Below, one piece after another: positions 7,589 through 16,154 of a stretch of 64,000 nt of DNA; position 1 is the first letter of the stretch, and each line of letters begins with the position of its first letter. This DNA is from Candidatus Rokuibacteriota bacterium. Lineage in GTDB: Bacteria; Methylomirabilota; Methylomirabilia; Rokubacteriales; CSP1-6. The position numbers and the translations under genes were made by a program. The notes beneath the pieces are model-generated. The model did not search any database and had not been told where the DNA came from. It saw nothing but the letters and a program-made list of their open reading frames with translations. The stretch lies in NCBI GenBank assembly GCA_016200085.1, contig JACQFL010000028.1:62001-126000 (forward strand). Direction: 5' to 3'.

Positions 7589-10500
7589 CTAGGCCCGCCG
7601 GCCCAGCGTCTCTTCGAAGAGGCCGCGGACTTCGTCGACGCCGAGCGGCTTGGTCAGCACCGGCCGGCCCGTGCGCGCGAGAAATGCCCGGGTGTCGCCG
7701 TCCAGCGCATCCCCGGTCATGAACACCACCCGCGCGGCCGTCCGGGGCTGGCGCTCGACGATCCAGGCCCACACGTCCTGGCCGCTGATGTCGGGCAGCC
7801 GGAGATCGAGCGCGACCAGATCGTAGGCCGCGCGCTCCAGGCACCCGATCGCTTCCAGCCCCGTGGCCGCGGCGGCCGCGGCGTGCCCCAGCCCCTCCAC
7901 GATCTCCGCGAGCAGCCCGCGCAGCCCGCTCTCGCTGTCCACCACGAGCACCCGCGCCGTGCCGGGGCGCCCCGCCGGAGGGCCGGCGGCGGGCTGCGCC
8001 ACGGCAGCGAGGGCGTCGGCGGCGGGCTCCGCCACCGCGCCGAGCGGCAGGCGTACGGTGAGCCGGGCCCCGCGCGCGGGCAGGGTCTCGGCCTTCATCC
8101 GCCCGCCGTGCGACTCGACGATCCCCAGCGCGAGGCTGAGCCCGAGCCCGGTTCCCTCGCCCACGCCCTTCGTCGTGAAGAATGGGTCGAAGACGCGGCC
8201 GAGGTGCTCGGGCGGAATCCCCGGGCCCTCGTCGTCGATCTGGGCCACGAGCTCCTCGCCGTCGCGGAAGACGCGCGCGGTCAGCGTGCCGCGCCCGCGC
8301 GCGCCGGCCATCGCGTGGCTCGCGTTGGCGACGAGGTTGACGAAGACCTGCTCGAGCTGCTGCGGGTCCGCGGCGATCGGGGGCAGCTCCGGCTCGACCT
8401 CGCGCACGACACGGATGCGCTGCCGCTCGAGCTCGGCGGCGTGCAGGTCGACGGCGCCGCCCACGACGGCCCCGAGGTCGATCATGCGGCGGACGGGTGG
8501 CTGGCGGCGGGAGAAGACCAGCAGGTCGCGGATGATCTTCGACGCCCGCCGGCACTCCGCTTCGACGGCGCGCAGGCGATGGAGCACGGCGGGCGGGAGC
8601 TCGGAGCGCTGGAGCAGCAGCTGGGCGGACATGAGGATGGTCGAGAGCGGGTTGTTCATCTCGTGGGCCATCCCCGAGAGCAGCGTGCCGAGGGCCGTGA
8701 GCTTGTCGGCCTGGATCAGCTGCGCCTGGGTTTCCTTCAGGGTGCGCAGATTCGCCTGCAGCTCGCCGTAGAGGCGCACCCGGTCGAGCGCGAGCGCGAC
8801 CTGCTGGGCCACCGTCGCCAGCACCCGCGTGTCCTCCTCGTCCAGCCGGTGCCGCTGGCGGTAGTGGGCGACGAGGACGCCGACGGGATCGTCGCGCACG
8901 CCGAGCGGCATCGCGAGCGCCGAGACCACCCCGTGCTCGGCCAGGTAGGCGGCGAAGGCGAAGCGGCGGTCGAGGGTGACGTCTTCGGCGTAGACCCACT
9001 CCCGGCGCGCGAAGGCGAAGCCGGCCACCGACTGGTTGGCCGTGAGGGTGACGGCGCCCACCACGCCGGGTCGCCAGCCGCTGCCGGCCACCAGCCGCAA
9101 CCTGCCGTCCGGCTCGGCGAGGAAGAGCCCGACGTCGTCCGCGCCGACCAGCGGGCCGGTGACCCCGACGGCCTCGTCGAGGAGCTTGCCTTCGTCGGTC
9201 GCCTCGAGCAGCCGCCGACAGAAATCCTGGAGCAGCTCATCGTGCCGCGCGCGGACGGCCAGACGGTCGAACGCCCGGCCATTCTCGATCGCCGCCGCGG
9301 CGAGCGCGCCGTAGGCGGCCAGCCGCTTGACTTCGGCCGCGGCGAAGCTGCGGGACGCCTCGAAGGAGACCTCGAGGGCGCCGAAGATCTCACCGGCCTT
9401 GATGCGCAGGGGCACCGCCAGCGCCGCGACGTAGCCCTGGCGCCCCGCGTGCTCACGCAGGCTCGTGGCCAGCGTGATGCGCGCGTCGTCGTGGATGTCC
9501 GGCGACCACACCGCGCGTCCCTTGGCGAGGGCCAGGCCCGCAACCCCCTGGCCCACCGGTCCGCCGAGGGCGGCGGCGAGCCGCTCGGCCATGCGCCCGG
9601 CGTGGCTGATCGCTCGCAGCGTGCGGGTGTCGGGATCGAGGCGGAAGAGCACGGCGCCGTCGGCGCCCGCGACCTCGAGCGCGCGCGTCGCGATGGCCTG
9701 GGCCACCGCGCCCAGATCGAGGGGACCCACGAGGGCGGCGCCCGCCGCGTGCAGGGCTTCGAGGTCCCGCTGGCGCGCGCGGGCCTGCTGGTAGAGCCAG
9801 ACCTGCTCGCGGATCACGGTGACGAAGATCACCGCGACGCCGAGCGGCTGCGCCAGGATGGCCAGGTACCACGGCACGCCGTACCGGTCGGGGCTCATGA
9901 GGAAGCCCGTGAGCCCGAGGATCCACAGGAATGCCGCGACGAAGAGCGCGCCCGCGAAGCGGTCCTCCCGGGCCCGCCGGTAGCGCCCGCGCGCCGCCCA
10001 CAGCGCCCACACCGACACGAGACCGTTCAGCACCGCGCCGGCCTCGATGGCCACCGGGCTCAGTCGTCCGTCTCCCGGCAGGACCAGCGGCGGCAACGTG
10101 CGCCACAGGGCGAGCACGGCGCCGGCCACGGTCGCGGCCGTCGCCACGATGACGGCCGCCATCGCGGCCCGGTCGCGATCCGTCAGCCGGTACGCACGAT
10201 CGCCCGCCCGGGCGGCGAGGGCGACCGCGGCGAAGCTCGCAAGATAGCTCAGCAGCAGGAAGTACGGGCTGACCGACGAGTCGAACCCGGGACCGGTGGG
10301 GTAGTCGGGCCGCGTCGCGATGTGCGCCATGGAGAGCAAGCCCGCCAGCCCGAGGACGGCGCCGAGGGCGGCCGAGCGCCGGTCGTTGCGGACCCGATGG
10401 CGCTCCAGGCAGGCGTACCCGATCACGAAGGCGAGCACGACGAACGGCGCGCCGAGGACGGGCACGGCGTAGGGCATCACGAGCCACGGCCCGTCGAGCC

Positions 10501-10621
10501 ACCGGGTGGCGAGCAGGACCACGAGGTACGCCAGGCCGAAGGCGAGGAGGGCCGCCAGCAGGAGCGCGAAGCCGACACCCGGCGTGCGGCGGGCCACCCC
10601 CGAGCCCTGGACGGTGGGCAT
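7589..10621 (-). CDS. Hybrid sensor histidine kinase with GAF domains and C-terminal receiver
   Basis: The ATG at 10621 (MPTVQGSG) follows AAGGGGAG and gives 1010 aa. Order: about eight transmembrane helices (residues 20-290), two GAF domains (about 300-450 and 470-600), a HisKA dimerisation helix with phosphoacceptor H653 in MAHEMNNPLS, an HATPase domain with NLVANASHAM, DEGPGIPP and GTGLGLSLA, and a receiver domain with phosphoacceptor D939 in LVALDLRLPD and lysine in LTKPL. All catalytic elements are intact. No cognate transcription factor is adjacent, so output is probably via phosphotransfer elsewhere. The membrane-embedded N-terminus suggests sensing of a hydrophobic or redox signal, which is inference. 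Confidence 0.9.
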   Translation of the reverse strand: MPTVQGSGVARRTPGVGFALLLAALLAFGLAYLVVLLATRWLDGPWLVMPYAVPVLGAPFVVLAFVIGYACLERHRVRNDRRSAALGAVLGLAGLLSMAHIATRPDYPTGPGFDSSVSPYFLLLSYLASFAAVALAARAGDRAYRLTDRDRAAMAAVIVATAATVAGAVLALWRTLPPLVLPGDGRLSPVAIEAGAVLNGLVSVWALWAARGRYRRAREDRFAGALFVAAFLWILGLTGFLMSPDRYGVPWYLAILAQPLGVAVIFVTVIREQVWLYQQARARQRDLEALHAAGAALVGPLDLGAVAQAIATRALEVAGADGAVLFRLDPDTRTLRAISHAGRMAERLAAALGGPVGQGVAGLALAKGRAVWSPDIHDDARITLATSLREHAGRQGYVAALAVPLRIKAGEIFGALEVSFEASRSFAAAEVKRLAAYGALAAAAIENGRAFDRLAVRARHDELLQDFCRRLLEATDEGKLLDEAVGVTGPLVGADDVGLFLAEPDGRLRLVAGSGWRPGVVGAVTLTANQSVAGFAFARREWVYAEDVTLDRRFAFAAYLAEHGVVSALAMPLGVRDDPVGVLVAHYRQRHRLDEEDTRVLATVAQQVALALDRVRLYGELQANLRTLKETQAQLIQADKLTALGTLLSGMAHEMNNPLSTILMSAQLLLQRSELPPAVLHRLRAVEAECRRASKIIRDLLVFSRRQPPVRRMIDLGAVVGGAVDLHAAELERQRIRVVREVEPELPPIAADPQQLEQVFVNLVANASHAMAGARGRGTLTARVFRDGEELVAQIDDEGPGIPPEHLGRVFDPFFTTKGVGEGTGLGLSLALGIVESHGGRMKAETLPARGARLTVRLPLGAVAEPAADALAAVAQPAAGPPAGRPGTARVLVVDSESGLRGLLAEIVEGLGHAAAAAATGLEAIGCLERAAYDLVALDLRLPDISGQDVWAWIVERQPRTAARVVFMTGDALDGDTRAFLARTGRPVLTKPLGVDEVRGLFEETLGRRA

Positions 10622-10750
10622 GCGCACTCCCCTTCCGCTGGCTGGCGTGACGGCCCCCCCGAGCGACGCGTCGGCCGGGCCCAGACCATAACACCGGGCG
10701 GGAGTGGACGCCATCTCCGGCCTGGAAGCCGGCCGGGGAACGCCGGTCGG

Positions 10751-11674
10751 TTACCTCCCGGGTCTCCGCCTGGTCGGCTCGGGTGGTTTCGGCGGCTCGG
10801 CGGGCGGCACCACGCTCCGGATCGGCGGCAGCGATTTCAGGTAGGCGACGAGCGCGCGCATGTCCCGGTCGGCGATCCTGCCCGCGTAGTACGGCCAGGG
10901 CATCGGCGCCCGTTCCGGCGAGCCGTCGCGCCGCAGGCCATTGATGCCGGCCACGATCTGGTCCGTCGTCCATTCCCCGAGGCCGGTCTCGCGATCGGTC
11001 GTGAGGTTGGCGCTGTACGTCACGCCCCAGGGCCCGGTGAACTTCCGACCCCCGGCGAAGAGCCGCCGCGCGTCGTCGCGCCGGCCGCCTGGGCCGGGCG
11101 GGGTGTGGCACTCCACGCAGTGGGCGATGGGGCCAGCGAGATAGGCGCCGTACTGGAGGATCTCCTGCGGCGGATCGGGCACCGACGTCACGGGTGGCCC
11201 CCACGATGGAGGCAGGGGCATCGTGTACCGGCTCTTCGCCACGCGGTTGCGCACCGGCTTCACCGACCTCAGATAGGCGACGATGGCGGTGACGTCGGTG
11301 TCGGAGAGCTGGCGATAGAGCTCGAAGGGCATCGGCGGCCCGAGTGTGCGCCCGCTCTTCGACTTGCCCTCGCGGATGGCGCGGACGATCTCGGCGTCCC
11401 TCCAGCCGCCGATCCCGGTCGTCCGATCGGGCGTGATGTTCGACGCGATCGCGGTCCCGAACTCCTCGGTGATGCTCCCTCCGCCCGCGAGGTGCTTGCC
11501 CGGCAGGTCCCCCGCCGGCCCCTTGGGGGTGTGGCAGTTCCCGCACGCGGCCAGGACCTCCACGAGATAGCGGCCGCGCTCGACGGGAGGCTCCGCCGCG
11601 GGCGCCGCGGGCGCGGCCAGGGCGAGCGTCACGAGCGCGGCGGCGAGCGCGGGCCCCAGGTTCCTCGTCGGCAT
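10751..11674 (-). CDS. Exported diheme cytochrome c
   Basis: A signal peptide (ALAAALVTLALAAPAAPAAE) precedes two class I cytochrome c domains, each with a CxxCH heme site: AACGNCHTPKG and AHCVECHTPPG. Distal methionine ligands are probably in the PMPFELYRQLSD and PMPWPYYAGRI loops, as in alcohol-dehydrogenase-type cytochromes. The arrangement resembles the periplasmic multiheme subunits that pass electrons from dehydrogenases to the terminal oxidase. I use the ATG at 11674 (MPTRNLG) because it places the signal peptide normally; the track start is 36 bases earlier. No dehydrogenase is adjacent. Confidence 0.85.
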   Translation of the reverse strand: MPTRNLGPALAAALVTLALAAPAAPAAEPPVERGRYLVEVLAACGNCHTPKGPAGDLPGKHLAGGGSITEEFGTAIASNITPDRTTGIGGWRDAEIVRAIREGKSKSGRTLGPPMPFELYRQLSDTDVTAIVAYLRSVKPVRNRVAKSRYTMPLPPSWGPPVTSVPDPPQEILQYGAYLAGPIAHCVECHTPPGPGGRRDDARRLFAGGRKFTGPWGVTYSANLTTDRETGLGEWTTDQIVAGINGLRRDGSPERAPMPWPYYAGRIADRDMRALVAYLKSLPPIRSVVPPAEPPKPPEPTRRRPGR

Positions 11675-11812
11675 GCCCGACAGTCTGGCGGCGTTCGCCG
11701 ACCGCGTCAACGCCGGGTCGGGCCACCCCCGCCGAGCAGCCGCAGGACCTCGCCGGACGCGGGCATGCGGCGCTGCACGTGCTTCGAAAAGACGAGTCGG
11801 CCATGATGTCCA

Positions 11813-12952
11813 TCACCGGTCTTGAGGTTGCGGGCGCTCGCGCAGCTCGGACAGGGTGACCTTGACGGTGCGGCGGCCATCGGCACGCGCCACGCCGAGC
11901 GAGACCGAGGTCCCCGGCGGGGTGCCCGCGATCCGCCGCGTCAGGTCGATCGGGGTCTGCAGCTCGCGGTCTTCGAGCGCGACGATCACGTCGCCGGGGC
12001 GCAGGCCCGCGGCGGCGGCGGGGGAGCGCGGCACGACGTCGGCCACGAGCGCGCCGCGCCGTCCGGGCAGGCGCAGCTCCCGCACGGCGTCCGGGGTGAC
12101 CGGACCGACGGCCACGCCGAGATAGCCGCGCGTGACGCTGCCGCGCTCCTTGAGCTGGGGCAGGACCTGCTTGGCCAGGTTGACGGGGATCGCGAAGCCG
12201 ATGCCGACCGACCCGCCCGTCTCGGAGAAGATCGCGGTGTTGATGCCGATCAGCCCGCCGTGCGCGTCGACGAGCGGCCCGCCGGAGTTGCCGGGGTTCA
12301 CGGAGGCGTCGGTCTGGATGAAGTCGTCGTACGGCCCGCTGCCGATGTAGCGCTCCTTGGCGCTCACGATCCCGGTGGTCACCGTCTGCTCGAGCCCGAA
12401 GGGATTGCCGATCGCCATCACGGGCGCGCCGACGTCGATCTGGTCCGAGTCGCCGAAGGGCAGCGGCGGCAGGCCGCGGGCGTCGATCTTCAGCAGCGCG
12501 ATGTCGGTCTTCGGATCGGTGCCGACGACCCTGGCGCGGTACTCGCTCTGATCGGCGAGGCGCACCACGATCTCGTCGGCCTCGCCCACCACGTGGTTGT
12601 TGGTCACCACGTAGCCGTCGGGGGACACGATGAAGCCCGAGCCCAGGCTCTGTCGGGCCCGGCCCTCCGGCAGCTCGAAGAAGCGGCGGAAGAACTCGTC
12701 CCCGCGCGGCGACCGCCGGATGCGCTGGGTGGTGCTGACGTTCACCACGCTGGGCCGGACCACCTTGGCGAGCTCGACCCAGACGGTCAGGGCCGGCGGC
12801 AGCGGCGCGTCGGTGCGGCTGTCCTGCCAGAAGGGCGTGGCCTCGACACGGGTGAAGCGCGGAGCGCGCACCTGCACCGAGACCACGCCCGTCGAGACGA
12901 GCCCCGCGACGACCGCCGCGGCGATGAGGACGACCAGCGCGAGGCGGCGCAC
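11813..12952 (-). CDS. HtrA/DegP-like serine protease with one PDZ domain
   Basis: An N-terminal signal-anchor (LALVVLIAAAVVAGLVSTGVV) is followed by a trypsin-like domain with the full triad: H120 in VTNNHVV, D150 in KTDIALLKI and S223 in NPGNSGGPL. One PDZ domain covers roughly residues 280-365 (SPAAAAGLRPGDVIVALEDR). One PDZ and a membrane anchor match the DegS/HhoA class rather than DegP. It should act in the periplasm on misfolded proteins or in regulated proteolysis. The upstream gene ends four bases before its start on the same strand, so the two are probably co-transcribed. Confidence 0.9.
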   Translation of the reverse strand: MRRLALVVLIAAAVVAGLVSTGVVSVQVRAPRFTRVEATPFWQDSRTDAPLPPALTVWVELAKVVRPSVVNVSTTQRIRRSPRGDEFFRRFFELPEGRARQSLGSGFIVSPDGYVVTNNHVVGEADEIVVRLADQSEYRARVVGTDPKTDIALLKIDARGLPPLPFGDSDQIDVGAPVMAIGNPFGLEQTVTTGIVSAKERYIGSGPYDDFIQTDASVNPGNSGGPLVDAHGGLIGINTAIFSETGGSVGIGFAIPVNLAKQVLPQLKERGSVTRGYLGVAVGPVTPDAVRELRLPGRRGALVADVVPRSPAAAAGLRPGDVIVALEDRELQTPIDLTRRIAGTPPGTSVSLGVARADGRRTVKVTLSELRERPQPQDR

Positions 12953-12956
12953 AGAG

Positions 12957-13340
12957 CTACTTCGCCGCGGCCCGGAGCGTGACGATCAGGTCGCGGGCCA
13001 CCGTGCCGGTCGTGCCGCCGTCGGTCTCGAGCACCACGAAGTCTCCGGGCCGGACCTCCCCGAGCGCGATCATGGTGTCCGTGAAGTCCTCGCCCGCGCT
13101 GGTGAACGTGCCGGAAGGCTCGGAGACCACGACCCGCGCGCCGGCCGGCACGTGCACCCGCACCGTGCGCGGCTTCCCGTTCTCGACCAGCTCCTGGATC
13201 GTCACCGTGGCCGCCTGTGGATCGACCGCCATGACGGTGCCGGAGTGCCGCTCCGCCGCCCACCCGGGCGCGACGAGCGCGGCCGAGGCGACGAGCGCGG
13301 CGATCCCGATCACGCCGGCGATCGCGCGAGAGAAGCGCAC
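12957..13340 (-). CDS. Exported protein of unknown function (127 aa), upstream of HtrA-like gene
   Basis: The GTG at 13340 gives a signal peptide (AIAGVIGIAALVASAALVAPGWAAE) and a mature beta-rich domain of about 95 residues (HSGTVMAVDPQAATVTIQEL, ARVVVSEPSG). The pattern resembles small OB-like or DUF5666-type exported domains. The track ORF starts earlier, but the first 86 codons overlap the next gene antiparallel in style and are not protein-like. GGGGGG precedes the start. It lies four bases before the HtrA-like gene; a role as protease partner or envelope-stress factor is inferred from context only. Confidence 0.6.
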   Translation of the reverse strand: MRFSRAIAGVIGIAALVASAALVAPGWAAERHSGTVMAVDPQAATVTIQELVENGKPRTVRVHVPAGARVVVSEPSGTFTSAGEDFTDTMIALGEVRPGDFVVLETDGGTTGTVARDLIVTLRAAAK

Positions 13341-13389
13341 GACGCTGTCCCCCCGCGGGGCGGCGCCCCGCGAGCGACGCACGGCGCAC

Positions 13390-13800
13390 TCACGGGAAGC
13401 GATGGCCGCCCCCTTCGAGCACGGTGTAGGACCAGACGCTGACGCGGTAATGATCGGCCGGCGGCAACGGCCCCACCTCGAAGTACGACCGCGAGAGTGC
13501 GGGAATGCCGCCCGGCACCCACGCCAGGCGCTGACCGACCAGTCGATTCGAGGCGTCGAGCGCCTGCGCGAGGACGCGGACATCGCCGACCGGACGCCCA
13601 TAGTTGTTGTAGACGTAGCCGCTGGCGCGGAGCGCCTCGCCCCTGGGCTCCACCGTGAAGTCGACCTTGAACCAGGTGTCGGTGAACCCGGGCAACGTGG
13701 TGGTCACCGTGGCCGAGGGCTCCATGCCTCCGGCCGCCCCGGCGGCGCAGCCGGTCAGCAGCAACGTCATCCCGAGCACGGCGCGGGCAAAGGCGCTCAT
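13390..13800 (-). CDS. Lipoprotein of unknown function (136 aa)
   Basis: The N-terminus is a lipoprotein signal with lipobox LLLTGC, so the mature protein should be lipid-anchored at Cys17. The remaining 120 residues are beta-rich (DTWFKVDFTVEP, SGYVYNNYGRPVGDVRVLAQAL, RSYFEVGPLP, YRVSVWSYTVLEGG), a pattern seen in FxLYD/immunoglobulin-like exported domains. Its ATG overlaps the stop of the glycosylase gene (ATGA). No specific function can be given. Confidence 0.65.
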   Translation of the reverse strand: MSAFARAVLGMTLLLTGCAAGAAGGMEPSATVTTTLPGFTDTWFKVDFTVEPRGEALRASGYVYNNYGRPVGDVRVLAQALDASNRLVGQRLAWVPGGIPALSRSYFEVGPLPPADHYRVSVWSYTVLEGGGHRFP

Positions 13801-14435
13801 CGACGGCCCCCCTCACCGCTGATTATCCCACCGCCCTCGCGGCGGGCCAGCCGTCGCACCGGTCGGTGGCGGAAGCACCCGACGAGGTGGTCGTTGACCA
13901 GCCCGGCGGCCTGCATGAACGCGTAACAGATCGTGGGCCCCACGAAGCGGAAGCCCCGCGTCCGGAGGTCACGGCTGAGGGCCTTCGAGACGGGGGTGGC
14001 CGCGGGCACCTGGCGCGGCGTCCGCCAGGCGTTCTGCACGGGCGTCCCGCCGACGAATTCCCAGACGTAGGCCGCGAAGCTGCCGTGCTCGCGCCGCACC
14101 TCCTGGAGCGCGCGCGCATTGGCGATGGCCGCCTCGATCTTCGCCCGGTTCCTGACGATGCCGGCGTCCGCGAGCAGGCGCCGCGCGTGGGCGGGCGTGA
14201 AGCGGGCGACGCGGCGGGGGTCGAAGCCGGCGAACGCGCGCCGGTAGGCCGCGCGCTTCCGGAGCACGATCGCCCAGCTGAGCCCGGCCTGAGCGCCCTC
14301 CAGCACGAGGAGCTCGAAGAGCCCACGGTCGTCCCGCACCGGGATCCCCCACTCCTCGTCGTGGTACCGGATGTCCAGCGCGCTGGTCGCCCAGTGGCAC
14401 CGCGAGCGATCGTCGGTGGGTGGCGGGGGCGGCAC
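13797..14435 (-). CDS. DNA-3-methyladenine glycosylase I
   Basis: This belongs to the TAG family, which excises 3-methyladenine from alkylated DNA. The zinc ligands are all visible: CHWATSALDIRYHDEEWG at the N-terminus (Cys and His) and NDHLVGCFRH at the C-terminus (His and Cys). Family motifs FELLVLEGAQAGLSWAIVL, FVGGTPVQNAW and GFRFVGPTICYAFMQAAG are intact. The GTG at 14435 is chosen because upstream codons in the track ORF do not match the family; no clear ribosome site is seen. The stop overlaps the lipoprotein start. Confidence 0.9.
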   Translation of the reverse strand: MPPPPPTDDRSRCHWATSALDIRYHDEEWGIPVRDDRGLFELLVLEGAQAGLSWAIVLRKRAAYRRAFAGFDPRRVARFTPAHARRLLADAGIVRNRAKIEAAIANARALQEVRREHGSFAAYVWEFVGGTPVQNAWRTPRQVPAATPVSKALSRDLRTRGFRFVGPTICYAFMQAAGLVNDHLVGCFRHRPVRRLARREGGGIISGEGGRR

Positions 14436-14512
14436 GACAGAACGGTACCATGCCCCGCGCCCGACGGCCCACCACGGGCGCCGCAAAGTGCCCCGATTCG
14501 CGGCGCGCTCGC

Positions 14513-14518
14513 TATACT
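14513..14518 (+). promoter_or_regulatory. Possible -10 box TATACT
   Basis: TATACT in an otherwise GC-rich divergent intergenic region lies 54 bases before the GTG of the membrane protein gene. No good -35 match was found at 16-18 bases. Confidence 0.3.
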
Positions 14519-14571
14519 CGATCCAGGCGGGCGGCGGCAGGCAGACGTTCACCACACGCGCGGGAGGCGCT

Positions 14572-15168
14572 GTGAGCAAGCACGGGCCCCACACCACCGG
14601 CACCACCCTGCGCCAGGCGGCATCGCTGGTGTTCGCGCTGACGTCGGTCGTGCCGCTCCTGATCTTCACGTATTCCCTGATCACCCTGGACGCGCTGGGC
14701 AAGGCGCGGTACCAGATCAATCTCGTGCTTGCCCTGGCGGTCTCGCTCCTCGGTTTTCATCTCTCGCGGATCATCATGGGACGGATGACCGAGCTGCTGC
14801 GATCCCTCAGCCACACGCCCGACACGCCCGATGTGCCGACCGTGCCGACGCGGGAGCAGCTGCAGGTGCCGGGTATCGGGGTGATCCAGGAGTTCCACGA
14901 GGTGCGCGGCGCCACCGACGTGCTCGCCGCGCTCTGGAAGAACGAGGCGCGCGCGCACGTGGGCCAACCCGTGCGGATCGCGGTGCGCAACGCGATCCGG
15001 CCCGTCACGGGGCTGCTCATCGAGGCGGGCGCCGAGGGCGTGCGCGTGGAGGTCGACGGCCAGGAGGTGGCGATCGCCTACGCGCGATTCTCGTCGATCA
15101 CCGCGCCGATCGGGGAGAGCGACACGCCACTGCCCCCGAAGGCCCCGCCCCGCGACGGCGGTCACTGA
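14572..15168 (+). CDS. Membrane protein of unknown function (198 aa)
   Basis: The GTG at 14572 follows GGGAGG. Two transmembrane helices (residues about 16-37 and 45-64) are followed by a Thr/Pro-rich linker containing DTPDVPTVPT and a soluble C-terminal domain of about 110 residues. That domain is probably cytoplasmic: RIAVRNAIRPVTGLLIEAGA, VRVEVDGQEVAIAYARFSSI. I do not recognise the family. It is divergent from the glycosylase gene and ends before a strong hairpin. Confidence 0.6.
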   Translation: MSKHGPHTTGTTLRQAASLVFALTSVVPLLIFTYSLITLDALGKARYQINLVLALAVSLLGFHLSRIIMGRMTELLRSLSHTPDTPDVPTVPTREQLQVPGIGVIQEFHEVRGATDVLAALWKNEARAHVGQPVRIAVRNAIRPVTGLLIEAGAEGVRVEVDGQEVAIAYARFSSITAPIGESDTPLPPKAPPRDGGH

Positions 15169-15190
15169 TCCGGGGTGCCGGAAGAGCATG

Positions 15191-15209
15191 GCGCCGGCGA
15201 AGCCGGCGC
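15191..15209. terminator. Hairpin GCGCCGGC-GAA-GCCGGCGC
   Basis: A perfect 8-bp stem with a three-base loop sits between the convergent ends of the membrane protein gene and the DUF423 gene, in position to act on both strands. There is no T tract, so rho-independent efficiency is uncertain. Confidence 0.5.
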
Positions 15210-15259
15210 TCGAGGATCGCGTGGGGCTGGGGACGCTCGGCGCCCCCGGCCCGACTCGA

Positions 15260-15628
15260 TCAGCTGCGCCAGGCGGCCCAGGCCAGGGTCAGCCAGCCGG
15301 CGATGAGGGCCAGGCCGCCGAGCGGCGTGATGGCCCCGAGCCAGCGCTGACCCGTCAGCGCGATCAGGTAGAGGCTGCCCGAGAAGACGACGGTGCCGGC
15401 CGCGAACAGCCAGCCCGCCGCCGACATCGTCGCGCCGGGCCAGCGCGCGGCAGCCCAGCCCACGGCGATCAGGGCGAGCGCGTGATACATCTGGTACCGC
15501 ACGCCGGTTTCGAACACGCTCAGCATCTCGGCGCCGAGGCGTGCGCGCAGGCCGTGAGCGCCGAACGCCCCGAGGGCCACCGCGATGGCGGCCGACAGCG
15601 CGCCCAGGGTCACGAACGTGCGGTCCAT
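15260..15628 (-). CDS. DUF423 family membrane protein
   Basis: The 122-aa product has the DUF423 (YgdD) hallmarks: an N-terminal helix ending in ALGAFGAHGLR, then ETGVRYQMYHALALI, a central helix FAAGTVVFSGSLYLIALTG and a last helix in which ITPLGGLALIAGW is characteristic. Four transmembrane helices are predicted. The family is common but functionally uncharacterised. Its ATG at 15628 lies inside the 3' end of the upstream phosphodiesterase gene (19-bp overlap), so translation is probably coupled. Confidence 0.9.
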   Translation of the reverse strand: MDRTFVTLGALSAAIAVALGAFGAHGLRARLGAEMLSVFETGVRYQMYHALALIAVGWAAARWPGATMSAAGWLFAAGTVVFSGSLYLIALTGQRWLGAITPLGGLALIAGWLTLAWAAWRS

Positions 15629-16137
15629 GCCGGTCTCGGCGAGGACGATACGCGCGCGGGCGCGGGCGTCAACGTGACGATGCGCGGCCGGAGCCCGGAG
15701 GCGACGACGTCGATCCGGGCGATGGTCACCGGCAACCGGAAGCGTCGCGGGCCGGCGCTGCCCGGGTTGACGAAGAGCACGCCGGCCCGGCGCTCGATCA
15801 CCGCCCGGTGGGAGTGGCCGCTCATGACGACGCTGACGCCCTCGCCGGCGCCGGCCCGGAACGCCGCGACGTCGTGGACGACGCGCACCACATGAGAGCC
15901 GAACCGGAACGTCTGGCGCTCGGGCAGCCTCCGGGCCCACGCGCCCACGTCGTTGTTGCCGCGCACCGCGATCACGGGCGCGAGCGCGCGCAGCGCGTCG
16001 AGCACGGCGGGATCGCCGACGTCGCCCGCGTGCACGATGAGGTCGCTGCCCGCCAGCGCGGCGAGGGCCTCGGGCCGCAGCAACCCGTGGGTGTCGGAGA
16101 TGAGGCCCAGGCGGCGCGGCGCGCGCGGCATCCTCAT
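15610..16137 (-). CDS. YfcE-family metallophosphoesterase
   Basis: All calcineurin-like metal-binding motifs of the YfcE/MJ0936 family are present: LISDTHG (residues 12-18), VHAGDVGD, VRGNNDVG, VMSGHSHRA and VNPGSAGPRR. Such proteins hydrolyse phosphodiesters in a Mn-dependent reaction, with unknown physiological substrates. At 175 aa it is of normal length, though the last 15 residues overlap DUF423 and look like an extension. It is divergent from the LLM oxidoreductase, 17 bases apart. Confidence 0.9.
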   Translation of the reverse strand: MRMPRAPRRLGLISDTHGLLRPEALAALAGSDLIVHAGDVGDPAVLDALRALAPVIAVRGNNDVGAWARRLPERQTFRFGSHVVRVVHDVAAFRAGAGEGVSVVMSGHSHRAVIERRAGVLFVNPGSAGPRRFRLPVTIARIDVVASGLRPRIVTLTPAPARVSSSPRPAWTARS

Positions 16138-16154
16138 GGCATGGAGGCGCGACG

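Noticed and set aside
7883-11806. 1307-aa plus-strand ORF and other long ORFs opposite known genes
   Set aside because: They are antisense shadows in GC-rich DNA, Arg/Ala/Gly-rich and lacking motifs, while the opposite strand holds the histidine kinase and cytochrome c.
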